Origin: Quillaja saponaria
Lineage: Eukaryota; Streptophyta; Magnoliopsida; Fabales; Quillajaceae
NCBI GenBank assembly: GCA_029379385.1
Contig: CM055607.1
Coordinates: forward strand, 4,464,001-4,528,000
Reading direction: 5' to 3'
Length of the DNA: 64,000 nt
Within the stretch, counting starts at the first letter, position 1; the number at the start of each line of letters is the position of its first letter. Shown here in pieces: positions 11,886-24,500 of this stretch. Both the position numbers and the translations under genes were made by a program. Below the pieces are notes generated by a model, which ran no database searches, was not told the DNA's origin, and worked only from the letters and a program-made list of their open reading frames with translations.

Positions 11886-13293
11886 TGTGTATATATATAT
11901 ATATGTATGAGTAATTAATTATTTAAAGCAGCCTTGTGTGTTTTCTTAGTTACAGGAGTCCCGATCTTGATGCCTTGACACACCAGAAGCCGAAACCCAT
12001 GCATCTTCCAGGAAAGTCAGATTTTTTTCTTCTACAATCTCCACCAAATTTTTTAATTTTTACGTTTTGATTTACTAGTATGATATTCTACATGTTATAA
12101 ACTTTAAAAGTCTTAATATTTCTCAGTTTAATAAATTATTAAATCTAAAATTATCAATTTTATTATATCTTATTAATATATATCATTATATAATTATATA
12201 TTTATACCATATACACATTTTTTATATTGAAAGTAAATCCGGAACTATTGTCTCTTAAATTTTGTTTGAGAAGGGGATAGGGGAACTAATTAACCGGCAT
12301 ACAGTCGAGGATTAAAACCTTAATTGGATAGCAAACTCATCAGATATATTTTACCGTTGAGTTAATACATGATTAGTAATGAAAGTGTTATTTAATATAA
12401 GAGAATAATTGATATTTGATGTGTATATGTTAGCCTTCTTTTAAAAGAATTTTTTTTTTTGTTAACACACTTAATGTGGAGGAAATTAAAATGGTATTGC
12501 AATAAGTTTTGTTTTTGACCACTTTAAAAATCTAATTAATATACATGCTTGGATCAAATGAGAAAATTTGCTTTTGAAACATATATCTTCCAAATAGTTG
12601 ATTTTTATATATACATACCAATATATACACTATGCTTTATTTGTTATTTTTAATATTATAATCAATTTAATTAGAGTCAAGCATACTAACATCACATGAG
12701 ATTTATTGGTCTAAAATTTTGGAATTTTGATAGTCCACACCCTTGGATGGATCATGCCAAACTAACAAAAAATAATTTTGTAAAAAATAGTAAAAAGTGA
12801 TGTACCAAAAAGTTATCTCATAAATATTTTACCAGACCAAAAAGTTTTATTTTTGACAGTTTTTTCAAACGAGGCCTAAAAAATTGATTGAAACATATTT
12901 TACAGTTCACTCTTGTATTTATTTTTAAAATATTAAGTAAGTATATAATTTTAATAAATATATGACATAAATTTATGGTATGTATAAGAATAAACACTTA
13001 TCAAAATTAATAGGATGTTCTCATCCCGCATTTCATGTTTCTCTCTAAAATAAAAGAAAATATATTATTTTTAAGAGTAACTTTATATATATTATTGGTC
13101 TATAATTTTTCTATTATAAGTAATTGAATTTATCTTTTTAGAATTCATATTACCAAAGAATATACACATATACTTCATAAGGGATTACTAGAAATTAAAA
13201 TTTTAATATCCTTTGGGTATCAAGTGGGGACAAATCATTTGGACAGCTGTGAATAGAAAGGAGAAATATTATTTATGTGCAGAGGGAGTAAGT
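11886..13293. other. AT-rich tail of unit 1, no gene
   Basis: Strongly AT-rich, with TA-dinucleotide runs just after 11886 and no open frame of note. It is collinear with 25293-26833 in unit 2, which has an extra stretch near 25840-26020. I see no RNA gene or complete transposon here. Confidence 0.55.
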
Positions 13294-15272
13294 ATAGAGG
13301 ATTCATGAAAAAAGAAGATTTAAAAATAAAATTTATTGAGCATCTAAAAATATGAAAAAAAAATTTAATTAATAATTTTAAGATAAAATCATGACTTTTA
13401 ATACTTTTTTTTTTTAAAAAAATAAATTATTTTGCAACTTAGTTTTCATTTAAAGAAGAAAAGTGTTGAATTATATTCTAATGTCAAGTATCATTTCAAT
13501 AAATTTAAATGGGGAAGAGTGTAATTTATTTTAATTTTTATTTCGATTAAAATTTGGTAAGTTGTTTTCACTTAATCTCTTAGAAGAGTTGTCCTTAGTT
13601 GGAGTCAAATGGTTTTGAACCACCCACTATCCCAAACCGATGCAATTGGTTGACATTTCAATTCAACCAAATGTATTCCCATTTGCGTCGGCCGTTATGT
13701 GAAAATTAAAGTCACTAAAAAAAATTTAATGTTGTATTCGGGTTAATTGTGTAAGAAACTAAAATTTACTATTGTTTCAAGGGAAGAGGATCACTGCAAC
13801 TAACATATAAAAGTTAGTATTGTAGCCTCGACCGTCAAATGATATTGTGGTAAAAGCTTCAAAATTTTTGCTGAGACTCAACTTGAAAGGCATAATTAGA
13901 CGAAGGAAGGAAGTGTCACAAAGATATGATTGATCTTGTGAAGGTCCGATTGAATCTTCTCTACACTACGTCTTCAAAAATTGGGAGGTCTCAGAGTGGA
14001 AGAGACATGCAGAAAAATGGACTGCTTTAAATAAGAGTTGATTTATTTTATTTTATTTTTTTACAGGCGTGAAAGTAGGGAGATAGAGATCCAGAATAAT
14101 TGATGAGGTTATGGTTACTAGAGACGCCAACGAGCCTAGTTAGCTCATGACCAACTAATTTCAGACTCAACTTAGAGCTCTAGTCATTTAAAAATGAATT
14201 AATTTTGAGTTTTATTTTTAAGCTTGTTCTGTAAACTAATCGAATTCAATATTTATAAAATTTAGTTTATAAGCTAGGGAGCTCACGATTTTTTTTTTTA
14301 TTCATGTATATTTTCATAATAAATATTTTTTTTATGTATAAAAACATATAATAAATAATTTAATTTGATGGTAATATACTTGTCTTTCACTCATCTTTCA
14401 TGAGCATTTAACAAGTCGACTAGGTGCGGTGAAGAGAAGATACGGAGGGAATTAGGGTGCCAACATCTGGTTTGTGTTCGAAGCCCAAATTTAAAAAGGC
14501 TTTTCAATCCTAATAAACTCTCTCTCACTATTGGGTCTGCTCGTCCAAATCTATCTAAGACCAGATGCCTGCTCTTTCGTAATTGTCTTGCAGCCCACAA
14601 AGAAAAAGAAACCAGGAAATATTCCAATTGTCACACTCCAATAGCTTGTTTTTTCTCTCTCTCTCTCTCTCTCCCTTGGTTTTACTCAACGCTAATGGGT
14701 TAGATCCTTCAAAGCTCTCTCTCTCTCTGTGACTCTGTCCCTTCTTTATGCGCGTATAAACGTCCAGTGCGTTATTGCTCTGTTTTTTTTTAGTTTCCTT
14801 TTTACTTGAGGAAATTTTGACTGCAAATACTTTACATTTTGCTGCGGAAATTATACTAGCTAGAACTCTTGTTTTCTCATGGCTCAATGCTCTTCTAATT
14901 CAGTTTACAATTTGAAATTTGGTTCTAGATACTTTGGAAATTGCTTCTATTTTTTCAGTTTATGAAGATAAATGATTGTTGGGTGGACATAGTTGAGGAA
15001 TTTCATACATCTGGAGCAATATTTTTTATATTTTTTTTCCTCTATTTCATACATCTGGAGAGATTAATGTTGCAGATTGCAAAGTTGTAAGAATATTTAT
15101 ATTGGGTTTTATACATAGTTTGTTGGGTGGACAAAGTTAAGGATTCTCTGGCAGTAGCTAGTATTTTTTTCCCTTATTTAGTTAGGCTTCCGTATGCACT
15201 GAGCTGATGTCTAATCTTGCGTTGCATCTTTAGCTCATGTAACATTTGCCTGGATAGATTCTGTGATAATGA
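13294..15272. other. Intergenic flank downstream of AAA-ATPase copy 2
   Basis: Counterpart of 1-2333. No supported gene. It contains a CT-dinucleotide run near 14655 and another at about 14718. Open frames on either strand here differ between the three units by indels, as expected for non-coding DNA. A deletion junction near 15155 removes the block kept at 1752-2205 and 29250-29720. Confidence 0.5.
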
Positions 15273-16664
15273 TTATCTTTCTGACTCTTTTGATTCATTC
15301 TTTTTGGCATCTTCCTCAGCTTTCAACCTTGCTTCCTCTTTTGTTAATTGAAGAGCTTCTATCAAACTCTTCAACTGAATTTCTGTATCCCCTGAAGCAT
15401 TTCTGGGCATCAAATGCTCTGCAACATCAGCTGGGGTCATTTTGGTTTCCACGAGCAATTCACAGATAGTGGCAAACAAAGGGTGTGATTCAAGTTTCAG
15501 ATAGTTCTTAGCCAGAACCTTAAATGCCTCAAAGTTACAGTATGAAAATTCTACGTGCTTGTCCATCCTTCCTTTCCGAATGAGTGCCGGATCGAGTTTC
15601 TCCACATAATTAGTTGTGAAGACTACTAGTTTTTCTCCACCACAAGCTGACCATAGCCCGTCAATGAAATTCAGAAGCCCAGAAAGAGTAACCTGACTGT
15701 TTTTGGTATCTCTTTCTTCCTTTCCTGGTGTTTGTGGATCCTTCCCTTCTTCCTCTTCCACTTTCTCTTTTTTCTTCTTCCTTTGACCAGTAAAATCAAG
15801 TGAACAATCAATATCCTCAATCATAATTATTGACTTGCTTGATGTTTCTATCAATAGCTTCCTTAATTCAGTGTTATTCTTCACAGCAGTCAATTCCAGA
15901 TCGTAAAGATCATAGCCTAAAAAATTTGCCATGGCAGCAATCATTGTAGACTTACCAGTTCCTGGAGGGCCATAAAGTAGATACCCTCTCTTCCAAGCCC
16001 TCCCAATTCTTGCATAGAATTCTTCTGCCTTACTGAAAGTGATGAGATCATCAATTATTACTTGTTTTTTCTCTGCCTCCATTGCTAGTGTCTGAAATGT
16101 TGCTGGGTGCTCAAACACTACATGGCTCCAGTATGATCCACTGTTGGTATAAAGTTTTCTCTGCCTGTTTTTCACTTTAATGGCCTTGCCCTCGTTTAAT
16201 ACCTGATGCAGGTATGGCCCAATAATGAGCTCTCTCTGACTTTTATGGAAAGTGAGCTTGTAATACCTTTCACAACGGCGAGAAGAAACTGATTGTTCTT
16301 CCATTGTATTGTTACCTGAAGCCCACCATAGCTTCACACCTTTATACTCATGAGCAACTTCTTCATGATCATCCATGCTAAGAACCAGAGACTGGGCGAT
16401 ATCCGCCTTGAGCCGCTTTGCTTGTGTGGATGCCTTGGTGCTAAGATAGTTTTCAATTGCAGAATAAGCTTCACTCCGCATTAGACGCTCTCCGGTTAAT
16501 TCATAGAATTTTATCTGGATGTAAGGGTTGATGAATGTCACAAATCTTCGAAAGTATTTTTCAATGTAGTTTCGATAAGGAAAATATTGTTGGAACATAG
16601 CCCACAGAAACATCAAAGTGGCAATTAGGGATCCTGATTGAGCAAACATATCTCCTGGTTTCAT
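15273..16664 (-). CDS. AAA-ATPase of the AATP1/ASD (At3g50940-like) group, intact copy 2
   Basis: Single-exon gene of 463 residues starting MKPGDMFAQSGS. Order: hydrophobic anchor (about residues 12-26), AAA-associated N-terminal domain, Walker A GPPGTGKST (232-240), Walker B IIMIEDID (279-286), a Lys/Glu-rich insert, then LIRKGRMD with the arginine-finger region, and a Lys/Glu tail ending ESER. Family members are anchored in outer mitochondrial or ER membranes and relate to BCS1; several respond to stress. An in-frame ATG 39 bases upstream (16703) exists, but copy 3 lacks it and it lies too close to the TATA box, so I use the second. Three residues are missing near residue 90 compared with copy 3. 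It is the only open member of the triplicated set. The specific substrate is unknown. Confidence 0.88.
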   Translation of the reverse strand: MKPGDMFAQSGSLIATLMFLWAMFQQYFPYRNYIEKYFRRFVTFINPYIQIKFYELTGERLMRSEAYSAIENYLSTKASTQAKRLKADIAQSLVLSMDDHEEVAHEYKGVKLWWASGNNTMEEQSVSSRRCERYYKLTFHKSQRELIIGPYLHQVLNEGKAIKVKNRQRKLYTNSGSYWSHVVFEHPATFQTLAMEAEKKQVIIDDLITFSKAEEFYARIGRAWKRGYLLYGPPGTGKSTMIAAMANFLGYDLYDLELTAVKNNTELRKLLIETSSKSIIMIEDIDCSLDFTGQRKKKKEKVEEEEGKDPQTPGKEERDTKNSQVTLSGLLNFIDGLWSACGGEKLVVFTTNYVEKLDPALIRKGRMDKHVEFSYCNFEAFKVLAKNYLKLESHPLFATICELLVETKMTPADVAEHLMPRNASGDTEIQLKSLIEALQLTKEEARLKAEEDAKKNESKESER

Positions 16665-16713
16665 GTTTGATAGATTTTGTGGATCTGGTGTAGTTAGGTT
16701 CATCCCATGGTTG

Positions 16714-16724
16714 TATTAATATAG
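16714..16724 (-). promoter_or_regulatory. Probable TATA box of AAA-ATPase copy 2
   Basis: On the minus strand this reads CTATATTAATA. A start site 25-35 bases downstream would fall near 16685-16695, just upstream of the ATG at 16664 and past the one at 16703. This supports the shorter protein. Copies 1 and 3 have the same box. Confidence 0.5.
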
Positions 16725-17136
16725 ATGGGAGTGGTTGCGTAGGCAAGTAGCATTTCTCTTACACACAAAAAAAAGTAAAAAAAGACCCGTAAAGCAAGGA
16801 CAAAAAATTGCCTCCAATTTCTTCCTGAAGCGAACCTTGTTTGATTCTTTTCAAACAAAGGGTCCTACTCAATGTAAGAATTATCTGCCAGTACAATAGT
16901 TCAAGAGTTTGGTATGCACCATGTAGTTCAAGAGACATGGTTCCGTAAAAGACCCATAAGTTTGCTAGCGTAATATATACAAATAGGTCATGTACTCATG
17001 TTTGATTTACCTAAAGGAATTTGTTTTTTCATGCACTATGTTTTTCTTGGCAATATGCAGGGACAATCACCTAATATTGGAATTACCTTCAACTGGAGCC
17101 TACATTTTCTCCCAGGTAACAACACTAAATCTAAAG

Positions 17137-19418
17137 CAGAGCATTGTGACCTAACTCGAATCCTTCATTTCCAAGATCGAACACCATCGGCCGATTCGCT
17201 TATAGAAGAAGAACAAAACCCCCAAGGTTTCGTCCCCATCCACTGTTATTTTAGAGGTCAATTTTGCCTCCTTTTAGTCAGTGACCTAACTTGAAATCTT
17301 TTGATTCTGGTAGTTTTCAACAGTTTTCCCTTGCTTTTAGGCCCTCCTTGACTTCGACTGGAGTAGTATAGGGGATTTCGAGGGCTGCTTAGGAGGAAGA
17401 ACATGTTTTTTTGGAGAAGGGACTCATGGATTCAATTCTCTTAGGTGCAAGTACTATTTCTCGAAATATGTTTTGGTGTTTTGTTGTCTACAGGTGCTTC
17501 TAGGTTCTGGGTAGTGTGTTGGAGGTATTGCTAAGAGGGTTGGGTGCGTGTGGGTGGTGAGTGTTGGAGTTCTTTATATTTCAGTTCCTTGTTGGTATTG
17601 AGTGCTTGTTTTCTTTGTTGATTTCTTTACCTTAAAGCATGTCAGAGGAAGTTGTTAGCCCTAGGAATGGTAGTAGTGGGAGTAGGAGTAGGGTTGGAAT
17701 CTCTAACGATAATCCCTCCCTCCAAATTAGCCCGATGAGGTTTGATGACAACAATTTCTTGGCTTAGTCTTGCTCGTGCCTATTATTTATTCAGGCACGC
17801 GGGTTGTATGGTTATATCACTGGTAGCAAAACTAAAACTAGCTAATGGAGATCATTATTGGAGCCATGGATTTCGGAAAACTCTTTGGTGATGTCGTGGT
17901 TGAATAACTCTATGCAACCACAAATCTCTTGTGGTTACTTGTTACTCGATTCAGCTTATAAGATGTGGACAACTGTGTGCCAAACTTACTCTCAAGTTGG
18001 AAATGATATTCAAATTTTTGAGCTTAGGAAGAAGTTTCATGAGACTAAGCAGGGAGAATTGACTATTGCTCAGTATTTTATTGAATTGAGTGGTTTATGG
18101 CAAGAGTTAGATTACTATCAGGAGTATCATCTAGTACATCATGATGATGCAGCTTCTTATAAAAAGTGGTGGATAAGGAGAGAATGTATGATTTTTTGGC
18201 TGGACTTAATTTTGAGTATGATCAAATTAGGGTTTAGGTTTTGGGATGAGATCTATTTCCAAATCTGAGGCAGACATATGCATATGTACAATAGGAGGAG
18301 AGTAAGAGGATAGCTATACTTCATGTAGGAGCTCATGAGAGATCTGCAATGGTAGCAACTCCTATTCAGAAAGAATCTAAAAGAATGCATACCAGAGGGA
18401 GTGAGATTGCAAAGGGTAGTGATAAGAATGACTTGCATTGTGATTATTGTGGTAAGACTCGTCATACTAGAGACATATGTTGGAAGCTACATGGTCGTCC
18501 TACCAGAGGCAGAGGTGGTAGGGGTGTCGGGCCATCTAGATCACGAGCTCATTTCTCTAACACTGCTAAATCATCACCTTCTATGTAATCAAATGCTGTT
18601 AATCCTAAAGAGATGCAACATCTTAGGTGTCTGATGGCAAAACTTGATTGTTGTCCTTCTACTTCAGTTGCATCTTCTCATCATGCCCTTGGCACTCATT
18701 CCACCACAAATTTAGAGCATTGGATCATTGATTCTAGAGCCTCCGATCATATGACTGGTACTTTTAGAAAAAATTTCACTTATTTTCCTTATTCTGGTAA
18801 AGACAAGGTGAGGGTAGTCGATGGCTTCTTGTCCTTTATTTCTGGGAAAGGTACTGTTTAGTGTACTCCTACCTTACCATTGTCTTTTGTCCTTCACATT
18901 CCTAAATTTTCCATGAATCTCTTATCAATTAGCTTAATCATTAAAGACTTAAATTGCCAAGCTATATTTGATTCTTCTTTTAAATTTCAGGAATTGGGAA
19001 CAGGAAGAACGATTGGCTATGGTAAAGAGCAAGATGGGCTATACTTATTGGAATATGGTCCTAATATTTTGGCAAAAACAGTTGCTTCTAGTCAATCCCT
19101 TCAGAGTAATGCTTCTATCACTTCTCAACAACAGTTGGTTCAATGGCATCGCTGTTTAGGACATCTCTCTTTTTTAGTTCTCGGAAACATGTTTCCAAAC
19201 TTACTTAAACATTGTACTATGAACAATTTGCTATGTGATGCCTGTGAATTTGCTAAACATAAGCGTGCCTTTTATCCTTCACTGAATAATAAAAGTACTG
19301 CTCATTTTGCTCTTATTCACTCTGATGTTTAGGGTCCTAGTCGTGTTGTATCTTTATCTGGTTACAAGTGGTTTGTTATATTCATTGATTGCTTTGTGAA
19401 TTTGCTAAACATAAGCGT
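17137..19418 (+). mobile_element. Truncated Ty1/Copia retrotransposon, unit 2 copy
   Basis: Counterpart of 4208-6549. Leader, primer-site-like TGGTATTGAGTGC near 17592, gag start at 17639, gag body (for example 17858-18268), CCHC knuckle near 18440 (CDYCGKTRHTRDIC, third ligand position intact), protease with IIDSRASDHMTG near 18724, and pre-integrase region (HRCLGHLSFLVLGNMFP near 19146; CDACEFAKHKR near 19237). Stops interrupt it. It ends at the same point as the unit 1 copy but lacks that copy's 55-bp tandem repeat. No 3' LTR is present. Confidence 0.85.
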
Positions 19419-19844
19419 GCAAAACATTATTAAGATGTCATTTTCAATTCTACTTAAATTCATTAGATATTATCACAAGCAGCTTAAACAACAACAAAAC
19501 TTGGTTCTTGATTAACCAAAAGAAGACACGAATTAGAGGACCAATTGATTGTCATCCACAATTTTCACATAGCTCAGTTTTATCAAGAAGCTGGATTTCC
19601 CTTCAAATAAGCTTTTCCACAATGAAATTGTAAAGCATTTTAAGTTGCATTTTTCATTCTTACTTAAAATCATACACAAGATCGTTACAACTAACTTAAA
19701 CTAAAAGAAAGCATGATTCCTAATTAACCAAGAGACGCAAAAGCAGAGGGTGACTTCATTCTTCTTTATTTTTACATAGCTGAATTTCCGACAACAATGA
19801 TTTCTCTTTGGCTTTCTTTCTTCAGTGAGTGACACCTTTCTCTT

Positions 19845-20030
19845 TCAGTCATCCTTCACACCATTCTTCTTCTCAATTTCCTTGACACCATTCTCTTTCA
19901 CATCTTTCACTGATGTTCCATTACCTTTCACATCTTGCTGAGCAGATTTTTCCTTCTCTTTCTCTTTCTTCAATCGCGCTTCTTCCTCTGCCTTTTCCCT
20001 AGATTCCTCCTTAGCAACCTCAAGAGCTCT
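19845..20030 (-). pseudogene. Fossil C-terminus of a second-type AAA-ATPase (unit 2)
   Basis: Same fossil as 6972-7156. The minus strand encodes a Glu/Lys tail ending GVKDD and a stop at 19845, then breaks at AGAGCTC near 20024-20030. The 5' remainder of the gene is absent. It keeps CAACCTC next to the junction, as in the complete gene at 33055-34608, where unit 1 has CAAACTC. Confidence 0.85.
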
Positions 20031-21545
20031 TTCTAAATTTTTGTGGTTTTATTGTTTAATTTTACTTTTAAATACATTTTTTTATGTGACATGTTCTATT
20101 TTTTGTTTTAAAATAAACCACATAATAATCATCTATTTGTTTCTTTTGTCACATATACAATCAATGTGGGTTCACATCAACTTTTGTAATATATCAATAA
20201 GAAAATTTAGACAGTCTACCATGGTAGCAAATAAAATGGCAAGATTTTGAAATTATAAATACTAGATTATAATATTTTGAATTATAGAAATGTAATTAAA
20301 ATTTTGATGTAAATTATAAGAATCAAATTATAATTTAGCAATTTCAGTTTTAATGTCGACTTATGTTTCCTATAGGAGAGTATGAAATATCATAACTGCC
20401 TTTAACTAATGAAAACACATCATTTCCCTAAATACTTTTGCTTTCATTCAGAAAGAAGTCTTATTTACCATTAACAGTCAAGATTCATTTTGATACGTGG
20501 TTAATTAATGCAAAAGGACCGGTAAAAAACATCTATTAATCCATTGTGTTTAAACATTAGATTAGTTTGATCAAAATAGATTATAGTGAATCACTGAAAT
20601 GATGGATATAATTGAAGAGAGAGTCAATGCAACAATTGAAAAGATGGAGGAGACACCAAATCACTTAATGAGAAGGAGGAAGAGAGGGGACCACTAGATT
20701 TGCCATATTCTTAAATTTAGCAATTTCAATTGAAAACATCTATCATAGCAATGGAAGAGAGGGGACCACCAGATTTGCCAAATTCCTAAATCAGTAGAGT
20801 CTAGAGCTCTGCTTTGACTTTCATAGACGTCACTGCCTTTGTGGCGGCTGTATGTTAGAGAAAGAAAGCATCTTAGGGTTAGTTTCACTTCAAGTCTTTG
20901 AATGGGGCTAATTTTGATAAGATGGACTCTGTGTCTATTAGGTTAGGCTGGAACTTGAGCTGCGAGAGTACATTGCATAAAACACAAACATACTCCATAA
21001 CATAAAAATTAATTATTTTTAAAATATTTTAAATTTTGTTATATCCATATTGTCCCATCTATATTTTATAGCTTTCCCACCTCTCCCCTCATAATCCCCA
21101 TTAGTACCAGTCAAAGTACCGACTACATAATTTCCTGGTCATTTCCAAGTCATGCATGGGGCCCATTTGTAACTTTGAAAGCATATATCTTAGTTTGTTT
21201 TGGAATATGTGGAGGGCTTTAGATGGTCGTACCCATGGTCTTTGTTTATGTTTTGTGTTTTTCTTGCCGACAAGTCATTGGTGGGATTATCAACTTCTAA
21301 AACTGCACGTGAACATCGTAATAAACAATTAACTAGAGTACTAGACTAAAACGACCTTTCACTCCGAGAAGAGCTAGTGTATGTATCCCATTTATACAAT
21401 GGCTTTTGATAGCACCATAATCTTCTGAGTTTGTAACTACATGAATTTATCCATGGCTTTTGAAACACTTTAATCTTCTGTGACTGTAACTACTGTAACT
21501 GAAATAGTTTCAGTTTCAATTGCCAAATGCCAATATTTCAATCTT
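20031..21545. other. Duplicated flanking sequence in unit 2, no gene
   Basis: Counterpart of 7157-8540 and of 41236-42560. Near 20690-20760 a short internal repetition is present (ACCA-C-AGATTTGCCA followed again by GGGGACCACCAGATTTGCC), absent from unit 1. Another segment, near 21395-21500, is shared with 42412-42530 but missing from unit 1. No coding sequence is supported. Confidence 0.55.
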
Positions 21546-21559
21546 GTATATATATATAT

Positions 21560-24500
21560 ATATCTTCTTCTATCTTCTACATTTTAAAAGAGTAAGTTTT
21601 GAGAATGTGAGGGAACCCCTCACTGTACATTCTATAGTGGGTTTCCCTTACTGTGCTCCCTGTTCATTCTTGAAATTACTCATTTCTACGATATTTCCTT
21701 CTTCTACGGTTTAGCCTTTTCTTCTATACAGCTCTTCCCTTCCTTTCTTCTATCTATCTAAAGCCATGATTTGTGGGTTTCATTAATTGAAAATGAAAGA
21801 AGAGGATCTCACGGTAGGGTGGATATCCCATGATTTCGGGTGATCAACGTTTTCCCCTAAATTTAGCTAATCATCTTCACTCAACCTTACTCACCTTTGC
21901 AGCCGTTTGCTAGATATAGATGAAAATGGAATTGAAACTGGCCACAAGTTTCTTTATGATGCATCTTATTTGGATTCTAGACTATGATTATATCAGTTTT
22001 TACTAAACAACTATTTTTTGTATATATCGTGTTTTCTAATGGAAAGATGAATTTAGATATGCCTAATTTCTATAAAAGAAAATAAAAACCTCAACTAATA
22101 ATGTTTAAGGTCCCTGCATTTGAATCTCATAAAATTTGTAAACACTTGACTTTTCAAAAATATATACATAAAGGTTGACTTGATAAATGCTTGCTTTTCC
22201 AGGCTGTTTTGCATAAAGGTTTGAGAAGAGCGATGCAATACCACTTGCTATTGTTGCATTCATGCTTTTGTAGTACTCAATTGTGCTTTCACATATTAGT
22301 TTGCCTGCTCCGAGATTTAGAGGTATTCCTATATTTTTTTGCCTGATCATTCTCTTTGAATTATTCTACTGCGTTCTAAAAGCTTCTTTCCTTTTTTTTT
22401 TTGGATGTTGTTCACTGATATCTTTGCTACCTGGTTAGATGATATGTTGCTTTTGATTTTGTCCAATGAATATTTCCTGCCTATGACTTAGTAAACCTTT
22501 ACTTTCTTCTGTGTTTTTTTTGTGTTAATCTTACATTGCTTAGGATATTGATTTTAAGTTTAAAAAGCATGCACCAGGTGCTTTTGGGGGTTTTGAGTTT
22601 GAAAAAAGCATAGGGTTTGAATTAGGTGTTCTTCTTGGATGAAAAAATCTGACTGATAATTCGTTGCTTATCTTTCTACTTAGATTATCTTAGCTCTTTT
22701 TTTTTTCCTTTTTCTTTAGGATCAACACTAACAACTTTTATTAAAAGAGAAAAATATGTAATGAGTTTTTTTTTTTAATATATATATAAGTAAGAAAAAA
22801 CTCTAACGAGTTACTAGAAATACTTTACACAACCTTATTGTGTTTATCAATACTAACCTCGTTAGATTTGTTTATGTTTTTTATGCATTCAATGAAGTTG
22901 TTGTGTATTCTCTTTTCGTTTCCAAATCTGTTTTGTGGTAATGGTAGGTGTATATATATTTAGTTTTCAGGTTTTGATTCTTATCCTTAATGCAGAGATC
23001 ATATTTATTAGTTGCAGGTTATCAAGTCTGAATTGATGATCCAAAATCTATCATGTATAATTCTATCTTAACTTTGAAAACTGAAAAACTGAAGGTATGA
23101 TAATGCTATAGGCAAGCATAACAGAAGCAATTTTTCTTTTGGCTTTCCAGCTATCGCTGACAATAAGAATGAATAACAAATGTATTTGAGATTCTGATGC
23201 TACTATCAGTTTGGGTTTCTAATCGCTATTCACATTCTCTAAAGGCAAAAGCCTGCAATATTGCTCATGTTTAATAGAATATTTTACATATGTGCATTTG
23301 AATAGAATTGAATTAGGTTCAAGACTTAAATTTACCAATTAAGCTCTAAGAACTGCATCAGCTACTGATCAATATTCTCTTTTTACGAGCTCCGGAAGTG
23401 CAAAACTCAGCGTCGCGTTAGTTTGGCATGGAAAAAAGTAAGTTAAAGAAAAGTTAGACATGAATTCTAATAGAAGGATGTAGCCCCCCAAACATTAGTA
23501 CTACTTACTAAGCAGTGTTTCTGTACAAAGAAGCTAGCTGCTATAACTATGTAGCATAGAAGGAGAACAAGGCCTTTCATGTTGTGAGAAGTCCCATCCT
23601 ATAAGATTTATATATAATCAGTTTCATCAAGTCCATTAACGGACATGAAATATATATAATAATGTAGGATTATTTATGCCATCTTGATTTTTTTTTTTTT
23701 GGTTAAAAGGATTTAGTGTTAGTTTTACATGCAACGTAAAGGCTATGACTATAATTGTTTGAGCAAGAGAGACAGTCTATAGAAGATTGAAGTTACTTAT
23801 GCATTTCAGCAAATTAAATTTTGAAACGTTCCTAATTCTCACCGGTAACTTTGTCTCATCCTGTGTTACGAATTTTATCTCCATGATCTTGGTTACCTCA
23901 TTTTTAAAGTTTATTTTTAATCTAAATTTTATAGGTTTACTTGCTATATTTTAAAGTTTGGCTCAAATGATATAGGTTCTGTTTTATTATATGCTTGGTT
24001 CTATTCCATTATTCTTATATTATTTTTCAATGTTGCTATTTTATTTTATCCTAAACTGTGGACACTTTTTAAAAAAATATATATAAATAAATAAAAAATC
24101 AAGTATGCACAATTTGGTAGAAAGGCATTGTTGGCTTTTTTGATATTTTTTTTTTCTCAACTGGATCTTGTTTACTCTTTTCTGGTTGTCAACGTTCTGT
24201 TGCATTTGAAGCGTAGTGTTTTTCTTTGATAAAGGAATGGGTACAAAAATATATTCTAAGATGTATCTACCAGGATGTTGTTAAATGCATGGTCTAATAG
24301 ATAATACAAGCCAACATCTATTGGCTCTTGTTAAGACCTTCACAGATGGACAGTATTATATCGTATTCTCAACAAGGACACCAATGGATGGATATAGGGT
24401 ATATGATAAAGTGAATATATGGGAACTAATATTGAATCATGAGTACTTTTTCAAGCATGAGGTATGCATTTTCAGCTAAGATGTTTAACATTTGTTTCTT

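Larger units (their letters stand above)
1..13293. repeat. Tandem segmental duplication, unit 1
   Basis: First copy of a segment of about 13.3 kb. The window's first bases (ATAGGGGATTCATGAAAAG) recur at 13294 (one or two changes) and at 26834, and sequence stays collinear with unit 2 through the AAA-ATPase, Copia fragment, fossil AAA-ATPase tail, Helitron-like block and AT-rich tail. The first few hundred bases look closer to unit 3 than to unit 2. Unit 1 lacks about 570 bp present in unit 2 (24334-24905) but keeps about 145 bp (11729-11873) that unit 2 lost. The true left boundary may lie outside the window. Confidence 0.9.
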
